This document shows positions 22,715 through 35,838 of a DNA stretch of 64,000 nucleotides, in pieces. Each line of letters opens with the position of its first letter. Within the stretch, counting starts at the first letter, position 1. The DNA is from Nymphalis io. Its lineage: Eukaryota; Arthropoda; Insecta; Lepidoptera; Nymphalidae. The stretch is from positions 6,267,001 through 6,331,000 of the forward strand of contig NC_065888.1 in NCBI RefSeq assembly GCF_905147045.1, written 5' to 3'. The notes under the pieces are model-generated. The model was given only the letters and a program-made list of their open reading frames with translations, made no database searches and was not told the DNA's origin. A program made the position numbers and the translations under genes.

Positions 22715-22970
22715 TTATAGAATAGGAAGGCGGACGAGCATATGGGCCACCTGATGGTAAGTGGTCACCAAACGTCCTTAGACATTGGCATTGTAAGAAA
22801 TGTTGACCATCGCTTACATCTCCAATGAGCCACCAACCTCGGGAACTAATATGTATGTCCCTTGTGCCTGTAATTACACTGGCTTACTCACCCTTCAAAC
22901 TGGAACACAGCAATACCAAGTACTGCTGTTTTGCGGTAGAATATCTGATGAGTAGGTGGTACCTACCTAG
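22715..22970 (+). repeat. Short interspersed repeat, family A
   Basis: A well-preserved copy from ATAGAATAGGAAGGCGGACG through GGTACCTACC; only the last ~30 bp (GAGCTTGCAC block) is missing. Confidence 0.75.
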
Positions 22971-23728
22971 TTAAAGGGATTTAGAATTTTGCAATCAAAA
23001 CATACATTTCAATTTTATGTATTTGTATAGATTATAACCAAAATGTAAAAACAACCGACCCTCAAATGATTCGGCTTGAAAAGAGAATAGTTTTCCGTGT
23101 TAATTAATTCTTATAGAAAGCTATTTTCCAAACTATACTCACTGAGTCTTTGACTAAAATTATTGTACCTACATAGGTGGATGTATAATATAGGTATTTA
23201 CGTAATGATAATATAATCACGAGACCAACACAGCTGTTATTACGAATAAAATTCGCGAGAATGAGTCGTGATGAGATCATTAGTTAATATTAATACACGT
23301 ATACATTAAAATTTATTTAAAATACTATTAGTATTTTTTTAAAAGGGAGATAATTAAACCCATCATTCGAAAGAGATTAATCCATAGATATGCACAAAGA
23401 ATAATCCAATTTCTACCAATAAAAGGGTGAATTTCGACAACACGTAAAACTCTGACTTGCAAATAACATTAAAAGAAGCTAATTTAATATTCTCTATTCA
23501 ATATGCTCTGTGTTATATAGTTAAATTGTATTGTGTTGTTACTATTGCATTTTATCTTAAAAACTTAGGTGTTTATAAACTTTTGTTATCTTAGTTGTTT
23601 GTTAACATAATATATAAGTAAACATTAAAATTTCATTTCTAGTAAAATGATCTATAGGTCTTTATTGGACTACAATCATATATTGGCATAATGAATGCTG
23701 TCGATAACTGAAGAGTTAATGAATAGTT
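22971..23728. other. AT-rich intergenic DNA
   Basis: Nothing recognised. Confidence 0.4.
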
Positions 23729-23922
23729 AATTTATTTTTTAACACAACTATAGTTTTAATTAATATGCATTAAAGAAGAAAAAGAAGGAGAAGAATCCCA
23801 ATGGGATTGGGACTGAAGAGTCCCAATGCTATTTCCTGGTTTTAATTTTTTTTTTGGCGCATTTATTTTAGTCTTAATGCATATTAATTAAAACTATAAT
23901 TGTGTTAAAAAAAATATTTATT
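23729..23922. mobile_element. MITE-like element: ~45-bp terminal inverted repeats, nested palindrome
   Basis: The left arm (about 23729-23773, including AACACAACTATAGTTTTAAT) and right arm (23874-23922, including ATTAAAACTATAATTGTGTT) are inverted copies with one substitution and a small T-run length difference. Between them lie about 100 bp that contain a second inverted repeat, ATTGGGACT / AGTCCCAAT with a GAAG loop. There is no coding capacity. The size and structure fit a non-autonomous DNA transposon or a fold-back element. I cannot assign a superfamily and see no clear target duplication. Confidence 0.6.
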
Positions 23923-24839
23923 AAAAACATTAGTAACAATGACAATAATATATATAAATAAGCCGGATCAACTCATTCTTAAATATTAACTCGAAACAAT
24001 ATTATTAATTTATATATATTTTGAAGAAGTACGCGATATCTGAAAAAAAAAAAAACAAAACAAAAGCTTTACTCATCCGATCGTTACTCTATTTAACTGT
24101 AGTAGTTTGATGAAAAAGGAATATTAAATATTGCGTTATAATTGGTAGGATTACAGTGAAAAACGAATTACAAGCTAGATCATAGGGAGGTTGCCATTCG
24201 CAACTCTTTCAATTCAAACAGTGATGTGATTACACGCATAACTCGATTTCGATTAATCCTCCAACCATATCGAGACGGATTCTTATTTTCTGCTCGAAAT
24301 CAAAATTGCTCGTAAACATAAACCTTATTGCTAAGTTATAAGTGATATTTTCGCTTCACTGGATATGAAATTAGCTGAATAGGATTGGCACAATATCGGT
24401 GCGTGAGGAATCCAATTATTTGGACACAATCAACAGGGGATCATCATATGGATGTTATCGATGGAGAAGCGGTTATCCGATCGAACGGTGGGCCTTAACA
24501 AGCTATTTGCTATAAACGCATTATTGTTACTACTAATTTTAACGGCTAATGAGAGTTAATTTGTGGGATTTCGAAACATTTCCACGCATTCCAATTATTA
24601 CGAAACAATAATATATTTCTGATTAATTTATTCTATTAATGACAAATCAAATTGTTACGTCGAGCTGAATTATTTAAATATAAATTATGGTTTATCAACC
24701 AACGGGTGTTATAGATATCCTCTTGAAGAAGAGTCTATCTTTCATTTATCCAGCAGTAGAAAATTAAGCAGCCGTTATTATATTTTTCATATATTAAAAA
24801 AACTCGCTAATTATAATCTAAAAATAGCGATTGCGAGAC
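23923..24839. other. AT-rich DNA with moderately complex segment 24180-24520
   Basis: The segment 24180-24520 is less repetitive and richer in GC than its surroundings but has no long frame. It could be conserved non-coding sequence. Nothing else recognised. Confidence 0.35.
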
Positions 24840-25200
24840 AAATTGGCGATAGACTGGCGGAATGCCATAGATACCGACAAAGGAAACCAGAATCCGACGA
24901 AGATAATTAAAACTCCTTAAAGGAAGTCAACTCGCGCCTCGCGCTGCCGTATGCACTAACAAAGAGTGCTGGGGGGCGGGATTACCTTTGCCCCCTGAGG
25001 AGAGCTTCGCCGAGCCACGACCGGAGCACAGCACGGGAGAGGCCGCAGATGCGTTATATTAACATGATCCTTTTGCTTTACAGCTTCTCCGATTTTTGCT
25101 GAGGACGGCCATCGCAGTGGTTTTAGTAAGTGTGAATCCCACGTAACCCAGTTCATTGGTCCGGGTACCTTTCTGAAGGTTTCTAATGCGAGAAAAAAAT
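24840..25200 (+). mobile_element. Probable 3' end of a non-LTR retrotransposon (GC-rich)
   Basis: A sharply GC-rich block with GTGCTGGGGGGCGGGATTAC, GGACGGCCATCGCAGTGG and TTTTAGTAAGTGTGAATCCC ends at TCTAATGCGAGAAAAAAATT, an A-rich terminus. The 'ggttttagt...cccac' wording resembles the 3' untranslated region of the R1-like element in this window (minus strand near 57205-57160). I infer a LINE 3' fragment read rightwards. A 66-codon frame on the minus strand is not a gene. Confidence 0.4.
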
Positions 25201-26595
25201 TAAAGTCAACTTACACATTCCAAGTCAATGAAGAAGTCATCTGGACTACAACGTCTAACAGAAACTATATAATCTATATAATTATATATATATATAATAC
25301 GATATCTCTAACAATTCTTAATCCTGAAACTTAGATTGTGATGTTACACGGTAATAAACACGCATGCACACACAAAACATTAAAATAAATTAAATACAAG
25401 ATATACTAAAGGCATGGCCAACAGGGCTGGATACAAATACCCAAAAAAAAAGAAAGTACTCTGATTCATGACATCAGATCCCAAAATATAGGATTCATAT
25501 TCCGAGTCGGGCCGTCCATAGCATATCTAGAGGACAACATCATCATCTATTCGGTGGGACTTTGAAGTCATGACAGTTACAATTGATTGTAAAATAATTC
25601 GAATAAAACTTTCCTCATATTGAATAAAATCGTCATTCATTCAGAATAATGGTCACAGATATCCTCTCGACTTTGTCAACAACTATATGAACTGACATCA
25701 GGATGACTTGTTTTCTTGTTGCTTTCGGTAGTGATAGTAACTCCTGTTTACAATACCCAAGTTACTTTTGATAGTATAGTTCTAAGACGTTAAGCGAGAT
25801 TATATTAAATGTTTTTTTTCGACTGCAGCGAGAACAGTAATGTTACATACATTACCGTATGTTCAATCTTAGAATTGTTGATTCTATCGTGGAGCATTAT
25901 TCCGTCTATAAAATTAGTTATTATTATAGACTACGCCTCAGAAAGTCCATAAACTCAATAATTCTGCGGTTTATCTTTTACATAACCTTTTGCACTATAA
26001 TATATCTTACGTAGATGGCTAATCTGGACAATATTATAATAATTATACTATTAAAACTAATTGTTAAGTATTAATGAGCGTTATTTGAATCGCATATCGC
26101 GATTTACTCAGACCACATTTATCCCCCTGCTACCGCAAAAGACGGCATTCAGAAACCACGTCTGGGTACTTCGTAAGACCAATATTTTCTTCGTAAAGAG
26201 GGGATGGTTCGACGATAAATTTTATCCCTATTGATGCTTAGTAGAGCATTAGTTCTCTTTTGTATTTCGCGGGCCATTCGATTGAAAAAGTGGCTTATTG
26301 CGAGTTTTATTGGCATTTATTTTGGATGTTACGTTCCTAGAAACAGACCTTTGATATATCATTGAAGTTTTTGCCGAATCCCTAACTCGTTTATCATATA
26401 TATAATTTATTTATAACAATTACTACAATTTCGTATACATATCGTATATCAATTTACGTACATAAATTAGTAGAAATATATGTTATTAGCAAAAGCTAGC
26501 AGACGTCCAGTCTATGTGTATATATACAAATTGTCATGGGGGTAGGTTGGATGGTATATAAGTTGAAATGCTGCAGCGCCTTCTAGTAGCGTAGT
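25201..26595. other. AT-rich intergenic DNA
   Basis: It includes TA tracts near 25265-25305 and a less AT-rich unexplained patch at 26100-26290. No frames of interest. Confidence 0.4.
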
Positions 26596-26652
26596 AGAAC
26601 CCACGATCAGCAGTTAAGATTCACGCGTTCTAACCACTAGGCCATTTTCGAG
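26596..26652 (-). repeat. SINE family C head fragment
   Basis: On the plus strand it reads ACCCACGATCAGCAGTTAAG and CGCGTTCTAACCACTAGGCC, the complement of the tRNA-like head of family C. Confidence 0.6.
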
Positions 26653-27965
26653 GAACTATATTAATATAATTAGAATACATTTTTTCTATTACTTAAAACA
26701 GATTATAATAAAGACAATAGTTTATTTAGATTATAATATATATAATAACACGTGAACTATAAAACCTTCTCGCAATTTATTAAAAATACGTCATACATTT
26801 TTTATTGTTTTAAAGTATTTTTTAGTTTGTAATCATCCCATCCGTTAATAAATATAATGATTACAACCTAACATATACCAACGGAAAGTAATCAGTAATC
26901 ATATTACCATAAGTCTACATTCGTTGAATCGAATGGTTTATTGTAATTCTAGTATCAACGATTTTCTAGAAAACAAATATAGCCCAATAATTACTCCTGA
27001 GTAATGACTATACCAAACAATCAAAGTACACAACGTCGCGTGGCACCGACGATCAATCATTTTACGACATGAATAATTTACATTCGAACCGTACTTATCT
27101 TTATAAAATGTTGATTATATTTGATAAAACATCAAAAATGAAATACCAAAATCAATTTTGTGTATTGTGCATTTAATAAATTACAATTAATTTATCGTGT
27201 AAATAGGTAATTAAACGTAAAAGTCCTATAAAATGAGCTAAGGTTGTTATTGGTAACAAAAATTCGAAATGGGTTTCACATAATAATAAAATAATACACA
27301 AAAAACCGGTATCTCGTCATGCAGTAGATTAGTTCCAGCTCAGTTGTTATTTTTTTTATTTAACAAACAAAAATGTATATAATTGTGTTTTACTTATAAA
27401 TAAATATAAATTTTAAACAGAGTTATACCGCATCCGTAAAAACGGATTGAACAAATAAAACATTATTTTCCATAAAATTACTAAGCATGATACTTATTTC
27501 TGAAAACTGATTAATTATTTCCTAAATATTAATCTGCTGGAGAATTTTCTATTAATTAAATCTAGTTAGAAACAAAGCCTCGGCGTACGTAGCAGACTAC
27601 GCTACACATAAGGAATAGTCGAAGTCTTTATACTGTACCCAGTAATAAGTACACTTATTATGATCAAAGCGATGTTGCGTTTTAATTGCCGCTCTTACAC
27701 CTCGCGCTCTTGAGACGAAAGTTATTAGCCTATGAAATTAAAAACGTGTAATGGGTTTAAGCGAATAACAAGCTTAAAAACTTTTAAATAAAATATTTTA
27801 TTGTATATCATACGTAATCATATGTAATCTTTGAATGTTGAGAATTAAATAGATTTTTCAAACTTTTTTATAGATAGTTATGAAGGTACTTTATCTTATT
27901 AGGTAGTTATATAATAAAATAGTAACTTGCGTTTTTGGGCATGAGCATAACATGTCATGCAAATT
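26653..27965. other. AT-rich intergenic DNA
   Basis: Nothing recognised apart from a small inverted repeat GTAGC/GCTAC near 27589-27605. Confidence 0.4.
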
Positions 27966-28195
27966 CAGTGGTTATTGCCCGGGTTGGATCCCGCAATCTT
28001 TGATAAATATGCACGTATTTTATCTACTGTGGCTTCTCCGTTATTTTACTTTTATTTCTTAACTTGGTTTATAAAAAGTAATAGTTTTCGCCTGCAGTTT
28101 TGCCCACATATGAGGATCGTTTGAATATTTAAGATTGAAAACGTAACAAACAAATAAACTCGCTTTCGCATTTATAATGTTAGTAAGAATACAAA
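27966..28195 (-). repeat. Old repeat fragments: SINE C head piece, then family G with internal deletion
   Basis: At 27966-28010 AATTCAGTGGTTATTGCCCG resembles the family C head. At 28080-28195 the minus strand shows the family G opening (TTATAAATGCGAAAGCGAG) and its end (GCAAAACTGCAGGCGAAAAC) brought close together. All are short and diverged. Confidence 0.4.
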
Positions 28196-28544
28196 AAATC
28201 ATAATAAAAACTGAATTCATTGTAATATTCATACTAGAGAACCGTAATCGTATAGTTGGTTGAAATTAAAAAATGCGCACGCAATAAAGTTAAAAAAAAT
28301 ACCCGCGCCATATGGAAATTATTCGCACAGCCTCCTCTCAAACAAAACGTACGAGTGTCGCGAAACGTGTGACTGTTTTCAAATTAACAATTTCGTTCGC
28401 TGCTCCATTATGTGAAAAACAATTTTCATTATTTACTTGCTAATTGTTAGTTTACTATATATATATATATATTATTAAGCAATTAATTTATTTAGTTTAG
28501 GGGTGAGAAATAATAGATTATCAACATGCGTAAGAGATGACTTA

Positions 28545-28912
28545 GGTGACTGCCTCGTTGGTCTAGTAAGGCCACAGACCCAGAGGTCCTGGGTTCAAAC
28601 CCCAGGTCAGGCCAATAAAAAGTTATTGGGTTTTTCCGTCGAAAATTCTTAATAGCAGCCCGGAGTCTGGAAGTTGGTAGTGTGCACACTCTCGTTCCTC
28701 GGAAAGCACGTAAAGTCATTGGTCCTGCGCCTGAACTCTTTCTGGTCGTGTCGGATTGCCATCCCATCGGATTATAAGAGTTAGGAAATAGAGAGTCCAC
28801 CTACGTTTGCACACACACTTGTGCTCTATAATATGTCCTGCGCAGTTCTTAATAACACTAATCTTTCAGATTGGCTGCCGTGGACAAAATCGGTCTGGAC
28901 GACATCATCAAC
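28545..28912 (+). repeat. tRNA-headed SINE, family B, near full length
   Basis: This is the best family B copy. It has a head GTGACTGCCTCGTTGGTCTA with B-box GGTTCAAACCCC, then GGTCAGGCCAATAAAAAG, then CGGAAAGCACGTAAAGTC, and a 3' end CGGTCTGGACGACATCATCA. The tRNA-like head has lost several bases compared with the copy at 35839. Frames overlapping it on both strands are SINE translation, not genes. Confidence 0.8.
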
Positions 28913-29411
28913 AAGAGATACATAACATTATAGATCCAGTGGTTTGTTTTGCGGCACTATGCCAGCGTAAACCTGACATAATTATATAAATATGTATGTA
29001 TAACCAAACATACACAAACGACAAAATTCAACCGTAACGTATGTAAACATAAATTTGATATTTCATTATACGTTTATACTTCTTAGAGTGGCTATGGCCA
29101 AACATTTTTTAAACTAAATCATATTGGTTGATTACACTGATACGTAAACCCATAATAGACATGAACAGTACTCACAAAACAAAATATATGTATAGACATA
29201 TTACTGCAATATAGTAAAACAAAACAGTTTAACTCTCGTATAATGTCGATGTGCGATATAATTTTTTCTTCAAACCATGACATGTGTCATTGATAATGTC
29301 AAGTTCATTAACTGATAGATATTCGGTTATAATCGATGCAAATTCTCGACAAAGGAGAACTTTTGAGGATCTTGGTTATAAGAGAGGGTTGTGAAAGATG
29401 TTCGTTATAGG
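28913..29411. other. AT-rich intergenic DNA
   Basis: Nothing recognised. Confidence 0.4.
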
Positions 29412-29705
29412 ATTTTTTTATAGGGTAGGTAGGCGGACGAGCATATGGGCCACCTGATGGTAAGTGGTCACCAACGCCCTTATACATTGGCATTGTAAGA
29501 AATGTTAACCATCGCTTTAATCGCCAATGCGGCACCAACGTCGGGAACTAAAATGTTATGTCCCTTGTGCCTGTAATTACACTGGCTTACACATTCTTCA
29601 AACCGGAACACAACAAGACCTAGTACCGCTGTTTTGCGGTAAAATATCTGATGAGTGGGTGGTACCTACCCAAACGAGCTTGCACAAAACCCTACCACTA
29701 GTAAA
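29412..29705 (+). repeat. Short interspersed repeat, family A, complete reference copy
   Basis: It runs from TTTTTTATAGGGTAGGTAGG through GGCGGACGAGCATATGGGCC, the ATTGGCATTGTAAGAAATG, TTATGTCCCTTGTGCCTG and TTTTGCGGTAAAATATCTGA blocks to GAGCTTGCACAAAACCCTAC. It is about 290 bp and not protein-coding. I used it as the yardstick for the other copies. Confidence 0.85.
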
Positions 29706-32700
29706 CCAAATACACCAATGTTAAAATTCAGTCATTTTAATCTGAAAAGTTTCTATTGTCATCCTAAAGTAAATTAATAAAAGATTGCCCAATCCTTCCC
29801 TTCGACGTTCCGTTTAAAGTCTTTAAATACAAATTTTAGCATTAGTTCTGTACAAGTATATCAATTTTGTTATATGAATACTTTTTAGTTGTTTTAGAAA
29901 AATAGAAAAAAATATTTTAACCGTCTCAAAGTAGATTACGTTCAAAGTTGTGATGTTTATTTTTTTATGTATTTTTGCCGTTCACCTATTACTCAAAAAC
30001 GATTAGACCGAAATGAATGATTTAAATTTATTCTATGGCACCGACTTAAGACAGTTCTGTAGAAAAACAAAATAGTATTACTCAATAAAGAATTATAATA
30101 AAGATGATAAAAAGTGAGAAGTTAGAATTCGTTGATATAGGATAAATAATAATTAAATTTGTATTTATTTGTAACTTGAATTTCGAAAAAGAGTAACTGT
30201 TGAGTTTCTTCGGTTTTCTTCTGTCGGTCTTTCTCGGTAGAATCTGCATTCCAAAAAGAGTTACTTTTAAAATTTTATTTAATCTTTTAAAATTACGAAT
30301 GATTGAACGACGATCCAAAATTTATTTTTATCAAGTTATTTTTTTACCAATTATTTTTTTATCCTTATTAAAAACAACTCATACTTTGTAATTCTTTTAT
30401 TTGAAAAGTACATCTATAAGGGATTTAATTTTCTAACATTATAAAAATACTATACGAGACTTTATGGTTTAATGTAAGATAAACAAGTGGCCTAAACAAA
30501 TACAAGTCCCTTTAGGAAACTGTCTAAGGTATTTAAAAGTAAAAAAAAAAAACGCTAAACTGGTATTTATTGACTCTCATAGAAATGAAAAATACATTTA
30601 CGATAAATAATAGGTTTCTCGGTACCTAAATGAAACGATAAAATCAACCTTTCAAACGTTTAATATGTCTTCAGACGAGAGCAAACAACAAATCGCATTT
30701 TGAAACATCAAACATGACTTGGCTATACGTTTTCGTTCCCTAATCTTTAAGGAATATTAGAAAAAAATATAGAAGTCGAGATCAAAGAGCCGCGTCACCT
30801 GCAGGCGTTATTTATGAATGAGTTTTCCGTAAAATGGTGTTTGTAGAAAATGAACAGGGCCAAATAAAGATGGTCTTTAAATTACAATCTGTGGTCCGTA
30901 TATCACGGATATAAGGCGCTGTTTCGTATTCCGTCATCGTATTATTAGTTTGGTAGTAATCAAGAGGCTTTTAAAGTTTAAATGCAGGGAAAATTGAATT
31001 GTTTCCCGCTTTTCGGCCGCGTGTTAAAAGCGTTGCGGTTTGCGGGCTGTCGACGAAAGGTGTGGGCTGACTTTGTATGGTGACAATATATAATGAATAG
31101 CTGTGTATGTTTTAGTGCGAATGCCGCTATATTTATTTTATAATATAATATGAAAACAATATTTATATGTCTAGCAGTGGTCTGACAGGGACTGACGACG
31201 ATGATGAATGTTCCATTGCTAGATACACTATTACGTAAAACGTATGAAGGAAGTCAATTAGGAGCAAGACAATTTTTTTTTTTTTGGTAGCCGAAACTTA
31301 CGTATGTGTGTACACTCAGTCTGTATACGCCCGTACACAGAAGATGCGCTATGACGAAAAAAACCAAGTATATATTGAGTAAAAATATTTTGTGAAGAAA
31401 TTCTTAAATAGTTTTACTTAAAAAGTTATCGCTTACATTTTTAATTAATTAATAGTTAAAATGGCGTACAAGCGATTATTTATTCAGATCTATGTATAAT
31501 GCATATATGAATAGTATGCAGGCTATCTGCAACCTATTGAACTTTATTTACTTAGAGAAGAATTGAAATAAGTAAAAAATTGTAAATAGGTAGTTACGTT
31601 TATTATGCAATTGCAGGTCGGATATTATTTGTTTAAATTCGACATCACTTTTCAACAATAAAATCAATAAAAACTTTATTAAAGAAAGATTTTGCAAGGA
31701 ATTTTTAATATTAATATTGTAATATTAAATTAATTGTGAAGCAATCGATTTCGAATGTGAATTGATCCAAATTAAATAACATAATACTTACATATTATAA
31801 ATCACTATATACATAGGTACATATGTAAAGCTGTTTTGAAATCGACAGATACTAACACCACGCTATCTATTTTATATACTTTAATTAATAACAAGCCTTA
31901 TTTAAATTTTTATTCGTGTTTATTTATTAAGAAAATAATAGAAGAAGATGAGTATAACTTCCACATATATTATAATTAGTTTTTCTCCTTTTTATTTTAG
32001 AAACAGATAGACAAAACAAAACACAACAATAATTATACAACATATTATATTAATAATGTGCATAGAACCTTAGGCACACTTACGTTTTTATTTGAGCATA
32101 TTTCTGCTGTGACGCAATGAATATAACCATATACCATAATCATTATCAATGGAAAACATTTTATTTGAACTTGCATGTTATTTTTACTCTTTTAAATAAC
32201 AATTATTTTAACAACATAGCTCGCCTTGGTTGAGTAACAGAGGAGAAAGGTGTACGGAACTGTATAACAGTTTGCATTTCATATTTAGACTTTCAAAACT
32301 TTATAAAACTCATATTATTAAGATTGACTTGAATGACGTCATATAATGCGCAGTCTTTTTTGGAAATCGTACAATTTTTAATAAATCGATTAAAAGCATT
32401 ATCTCCTTGGTTACAACGCAGTCGAGTCAAAAATTTTTAAGAGGCAATCTCAACAGATAATATGAGCGTTCACGTTGCAGTAGAGTGGCAGCATATTGCA
32501 GGCAGCGCTTATAAAGATAATTTTAACATAATTAGCTCTTTGTGCGCGGTTTTCAAAGGCTTTTAGTTTATTATCCTGTGTTATGAAACTGGCTGAGCAA
32601 ACTTTCTTTTAGTTCTTTATCTAGCTTTAACTATAAATTTTGATTAAGTTTTTTTTCTTAAAACTGCAAAATAATTTGCATACTGCTATCTAGTTTTAAT

Positions 32701-34685
32701 GTGTTTTTAACTATTCTTATTTTAAAATTGTTTTATTATAATCTACAAAATGTACCGGCAATGTTTAAAATTGAATATAATAAATAGATCTTTGTTTCAC
32801 AAAGAAATCGCTCGTTTAAAATTATATAAATATAAGAATGTTTTTTGTAGATTATGTTAAAATGCAGTCCATTCCTTGAATGAAAACGTGTTGTTATCTT
32901 AGAACATTAAATAAGCAATTCTTGAATATAAATTTATTTCGTGTATTCTAAAAACGGCTCTAACGAATTTTTTCAAATGGTGTCTTTAGTTTTACATTTA
33001 AGTTTGTCTGTAAATTGATGTCAGTTTTTTTTAATTTTTTTATTTCTAAAAACGTATAATTACTTATCATAGTCGAAACTTGATTGGCATACCTGGGCAA
33101 TCAAGTTTCAACTTGTACGTATAAAATGTCACAAAATTTTGATAGCACTATAAGTTAGTTTTTATGCTTAGTACAGAGTCATCTGCTGGATGAGTAAAAC
33201 ATTAAGAAAAAGAACATTTAAAGTAGACGTAGTTCAAACAGCTTTTCATAGGTGGCGCGCAATAGTATGTTGTTAATTATGATGATTTTATTTGTTATAA
33301 CCATATAAGAAATTAAAAAAAAAATAAAAATTAGTTATTTTTACAATTCAATTAAAAATATTAAAGTTTACATTAAGTATATTGCCAATTAAAATTTTAG
33401 TAAATTCTTTGTAAAGTTCATGCATTAGTCGCTAGATGGCAGTTTGCACACATGACACTAAAATTTTTGTTATAGTTTAAAATTGATCCGATAGGTGTCG
33501 ACTGTTTTCTATATTTCTTTATAAATTCTCTAAAAAATATCTCTTGAATTAAGAATAATTATTAATGTTGTAAAATCACAGAGACCAACAATGATACTAA
33601 CTACTTATTGAGATTATGTTTAATGTGTGAGATCTTTACGGCAAAAAATAACATAAATTATTAACTTGAGCCATAAAACGTGGTAATAACGAAGTGTTTT
33701 TATAAATTTATTTTAAACAGCTCAACGTATAGACTGTAATTAACATAGGTAAGTGGTGATTAGTTAGACAAGGATTTTTTGTCTTCTTCTTTCGAAAGTC
33801 AAATCAAGATGACCAGAAAGAGAGAAATCAGTTTTTAACTAAACAACTGTTATAAATAAGGCCGTATAATAATTTTTATAACCTTATGAATTCATAGAAC
33901 GAAACGCATCGCAAATATTCCTCCTAATTAGGCACATTACAAAAATAGTTTAGTATAAAAAAAAAACTTGTAATTAAATAAAAGAAGTAACACAGCGCTG
34001 TTTCCTACATCAGTTTTTTACAATCCACAAGGTTAACTACCGAATGCTTAGCATAATAAAACAACATATCCATGTATACACTCTCGCAATATCTAATAAA
34101 TACTTTTATGCACGCTAAGATCATCTGAGCATAATGAGATCATACTACGAGAATATATTTCATTTATTATAACTAAGTATTAAGAAAGCATGCTTGTAAG
34201 AATTACAACTATTAAACACACATGTGTATAGTCTTTAATTACGTTTATTATTCGCTTAACAAAATATCGTTTAATTTTAATCTTTTTTATTGAGAGGAAC
34301 AATTATTTATCTACATATTATTACATGCGTCCAACTCGTCTCTCCTGAAAACGCTTATATTGGAAATCGCAGTAGCTGATTTTAAATCTTTTTTGAACGA
34401 CAGTCGGTTTCTTGGTTCACAATTGTTTCCCGTTCTTGTTAAATAGGAATTTGAACAGCAGTAGGCGAATTCCAGTGCCTACGTAATATGGCAATATGTG
34501 TAATCAGGCACAGGCTCTTACTGTCAGGTATAGCCTTTCTCCTTCTGGATGTCGACGAGCTGGTATCGCTCTCTGCTTCCATTGCAATCGCAGTTATATC
34601 AAATAACGAGACTGCCTTAAGCTGCTGAACCCGTCGCAAATGTCGTCAAATGCAATATTTCCAAAATAATAAGCCATCTTGTACG
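29706..34685. other. Long AT-rich stretch without supported genes
   Basis: No repeat family above is visible over almost 5 kb. Homopolymer tracts occur (T13 at about 31270-31282). A GC-richer patch at 30990-31075 (TTTCGGCCGCGTGTTAAAAG) is unexplained. Open frames of 60-80 codons at 30082-30391 and 34439-34639 show no domain. Confidence 0.45.
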
Positions 34686-34773
34686 GGATGGATGCAGACT
34701 GCCCAAGATCGGGATGGTTGGTGTTCTATGGGAGGCTTTCGTCAAGCAGTAGACGGCAAAAGGCTAAAAAAAG
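34686..34773 (+). mobile_element. 3' end of an RTE-like LINE (C-terminal coding remnant)
   Basis: One frame reads GWMQTAQDRDGWCSMGGFR. A 'A-[QE]-D-R-x-x-W' stretch near the end of the reverse transcriptase ORF followed closely by a short tail is typical of RTE-type and related lepidopteran LINEs. The usual GATGAT-like tail is not seen. The fragment is under 100 bp, so the assignment is tentative. Confidence 0.4.
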
Positions 34774-35838
34774 CCATCTTGTGGTAACATATTTCGTTAC
34801 AAATATTTTTTTGCAAGTGACACCTACTGATCGAAATGAAAGATTTTTCACATTAAAATATATAAATGTTTTATCAGAGTTATATTATATTATGATTATT
34901 AAATAAATCGATAAATGGTTATCTTTTACCAGAAAAAATAAATAAATAAACAAACAGTTTTTTTTTAATTATTTTTACTATTCAATACCTATTCTAGTTA
35001 TATTTTCTATTTTGTTTAGAACTCAAGGAAATATTCATAAAAGAGATTATAATATAATATATAAATAAAGGCACAATGTGATAAGTCTTCTGTTTTTTTT
35101 TTAAACGTGATCATTTCATTATTTTGTTAGAAAAGTTACGATACTTTTACATGAATAGTTTCAATATTAGTTGATCAAAAACACGCTCTTAAAGTATTAC
35201 ATCATCTGTGCAATATATAAAAAGATAGGACCGTTTTAAAGTTTAAAAATCTTTTCCTGTGAAATCGAGGTTTTTGAGATGTCACACTATCGTCGCAAGT
35301 GAGCGATATTAAAACCAACAAACAAGTCAGAATTTTGCTTTTAATCATATTTGTTTGAAAATATATATTTATTATATAACCTTATGTAAGAATATAATAA
35401 TATACGCGTTAATGCTTACTTGTAATGTACTAACTAATACCTACATTCGATCGTGATCGCAGCTATATGTTTATTTTCGAGATAACATCGGTGTGTGTCT
35501 GTCGACACCCTTTACGTAAACTATAATGGCAACGGATGTTGTTATTTAAAAAAGTGTGCATTTTGTGCAAAGATAATTTATAGTTTATAATATTATTTAT
35601 TTATTATATACAAATTTTTTTTTTTTTACCATATACAAAATACCCTGTACGTAAAATCGTTTGTCCTGACTTACTATCAACGCACAGAAAAAACTATGTA
35701 GTTAAGAAAGATGAAACTAGAAACATAGGTTTATTTTATAACGTAACATTTGCTTAGAAGGCATTTATCGAAATTTTAAATTAAAGGGGGAAATAGGAGG
35801 GTTAACTTTGTAAGAATTTAACCCTTACAACATTACAA
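34774..35838. other. AT-rich DNA with a diverged repeat at 35640-35820
   Basis: At 35640-35820 the sequence GACTTACTATCAACGCACAG and a later AAATAGGAGGGTTAAC match the repeat at 17200-17420. The remainder is AT-rich with no gene. Confidence 0.4.

Noticed and set aside
28492..28989. Frames of 102 and 60 codons on either strand
   Set aside because: Both lie in or run through a near full-length family B SINE.
34439..34639. 66-codon minus-strand frame, less AT-biased than its neighbours
   Set aside because: No recognisable motif, no repeat or homologue I can name, and it is next to a LINE fragment; evidence is too thin for a gene call.
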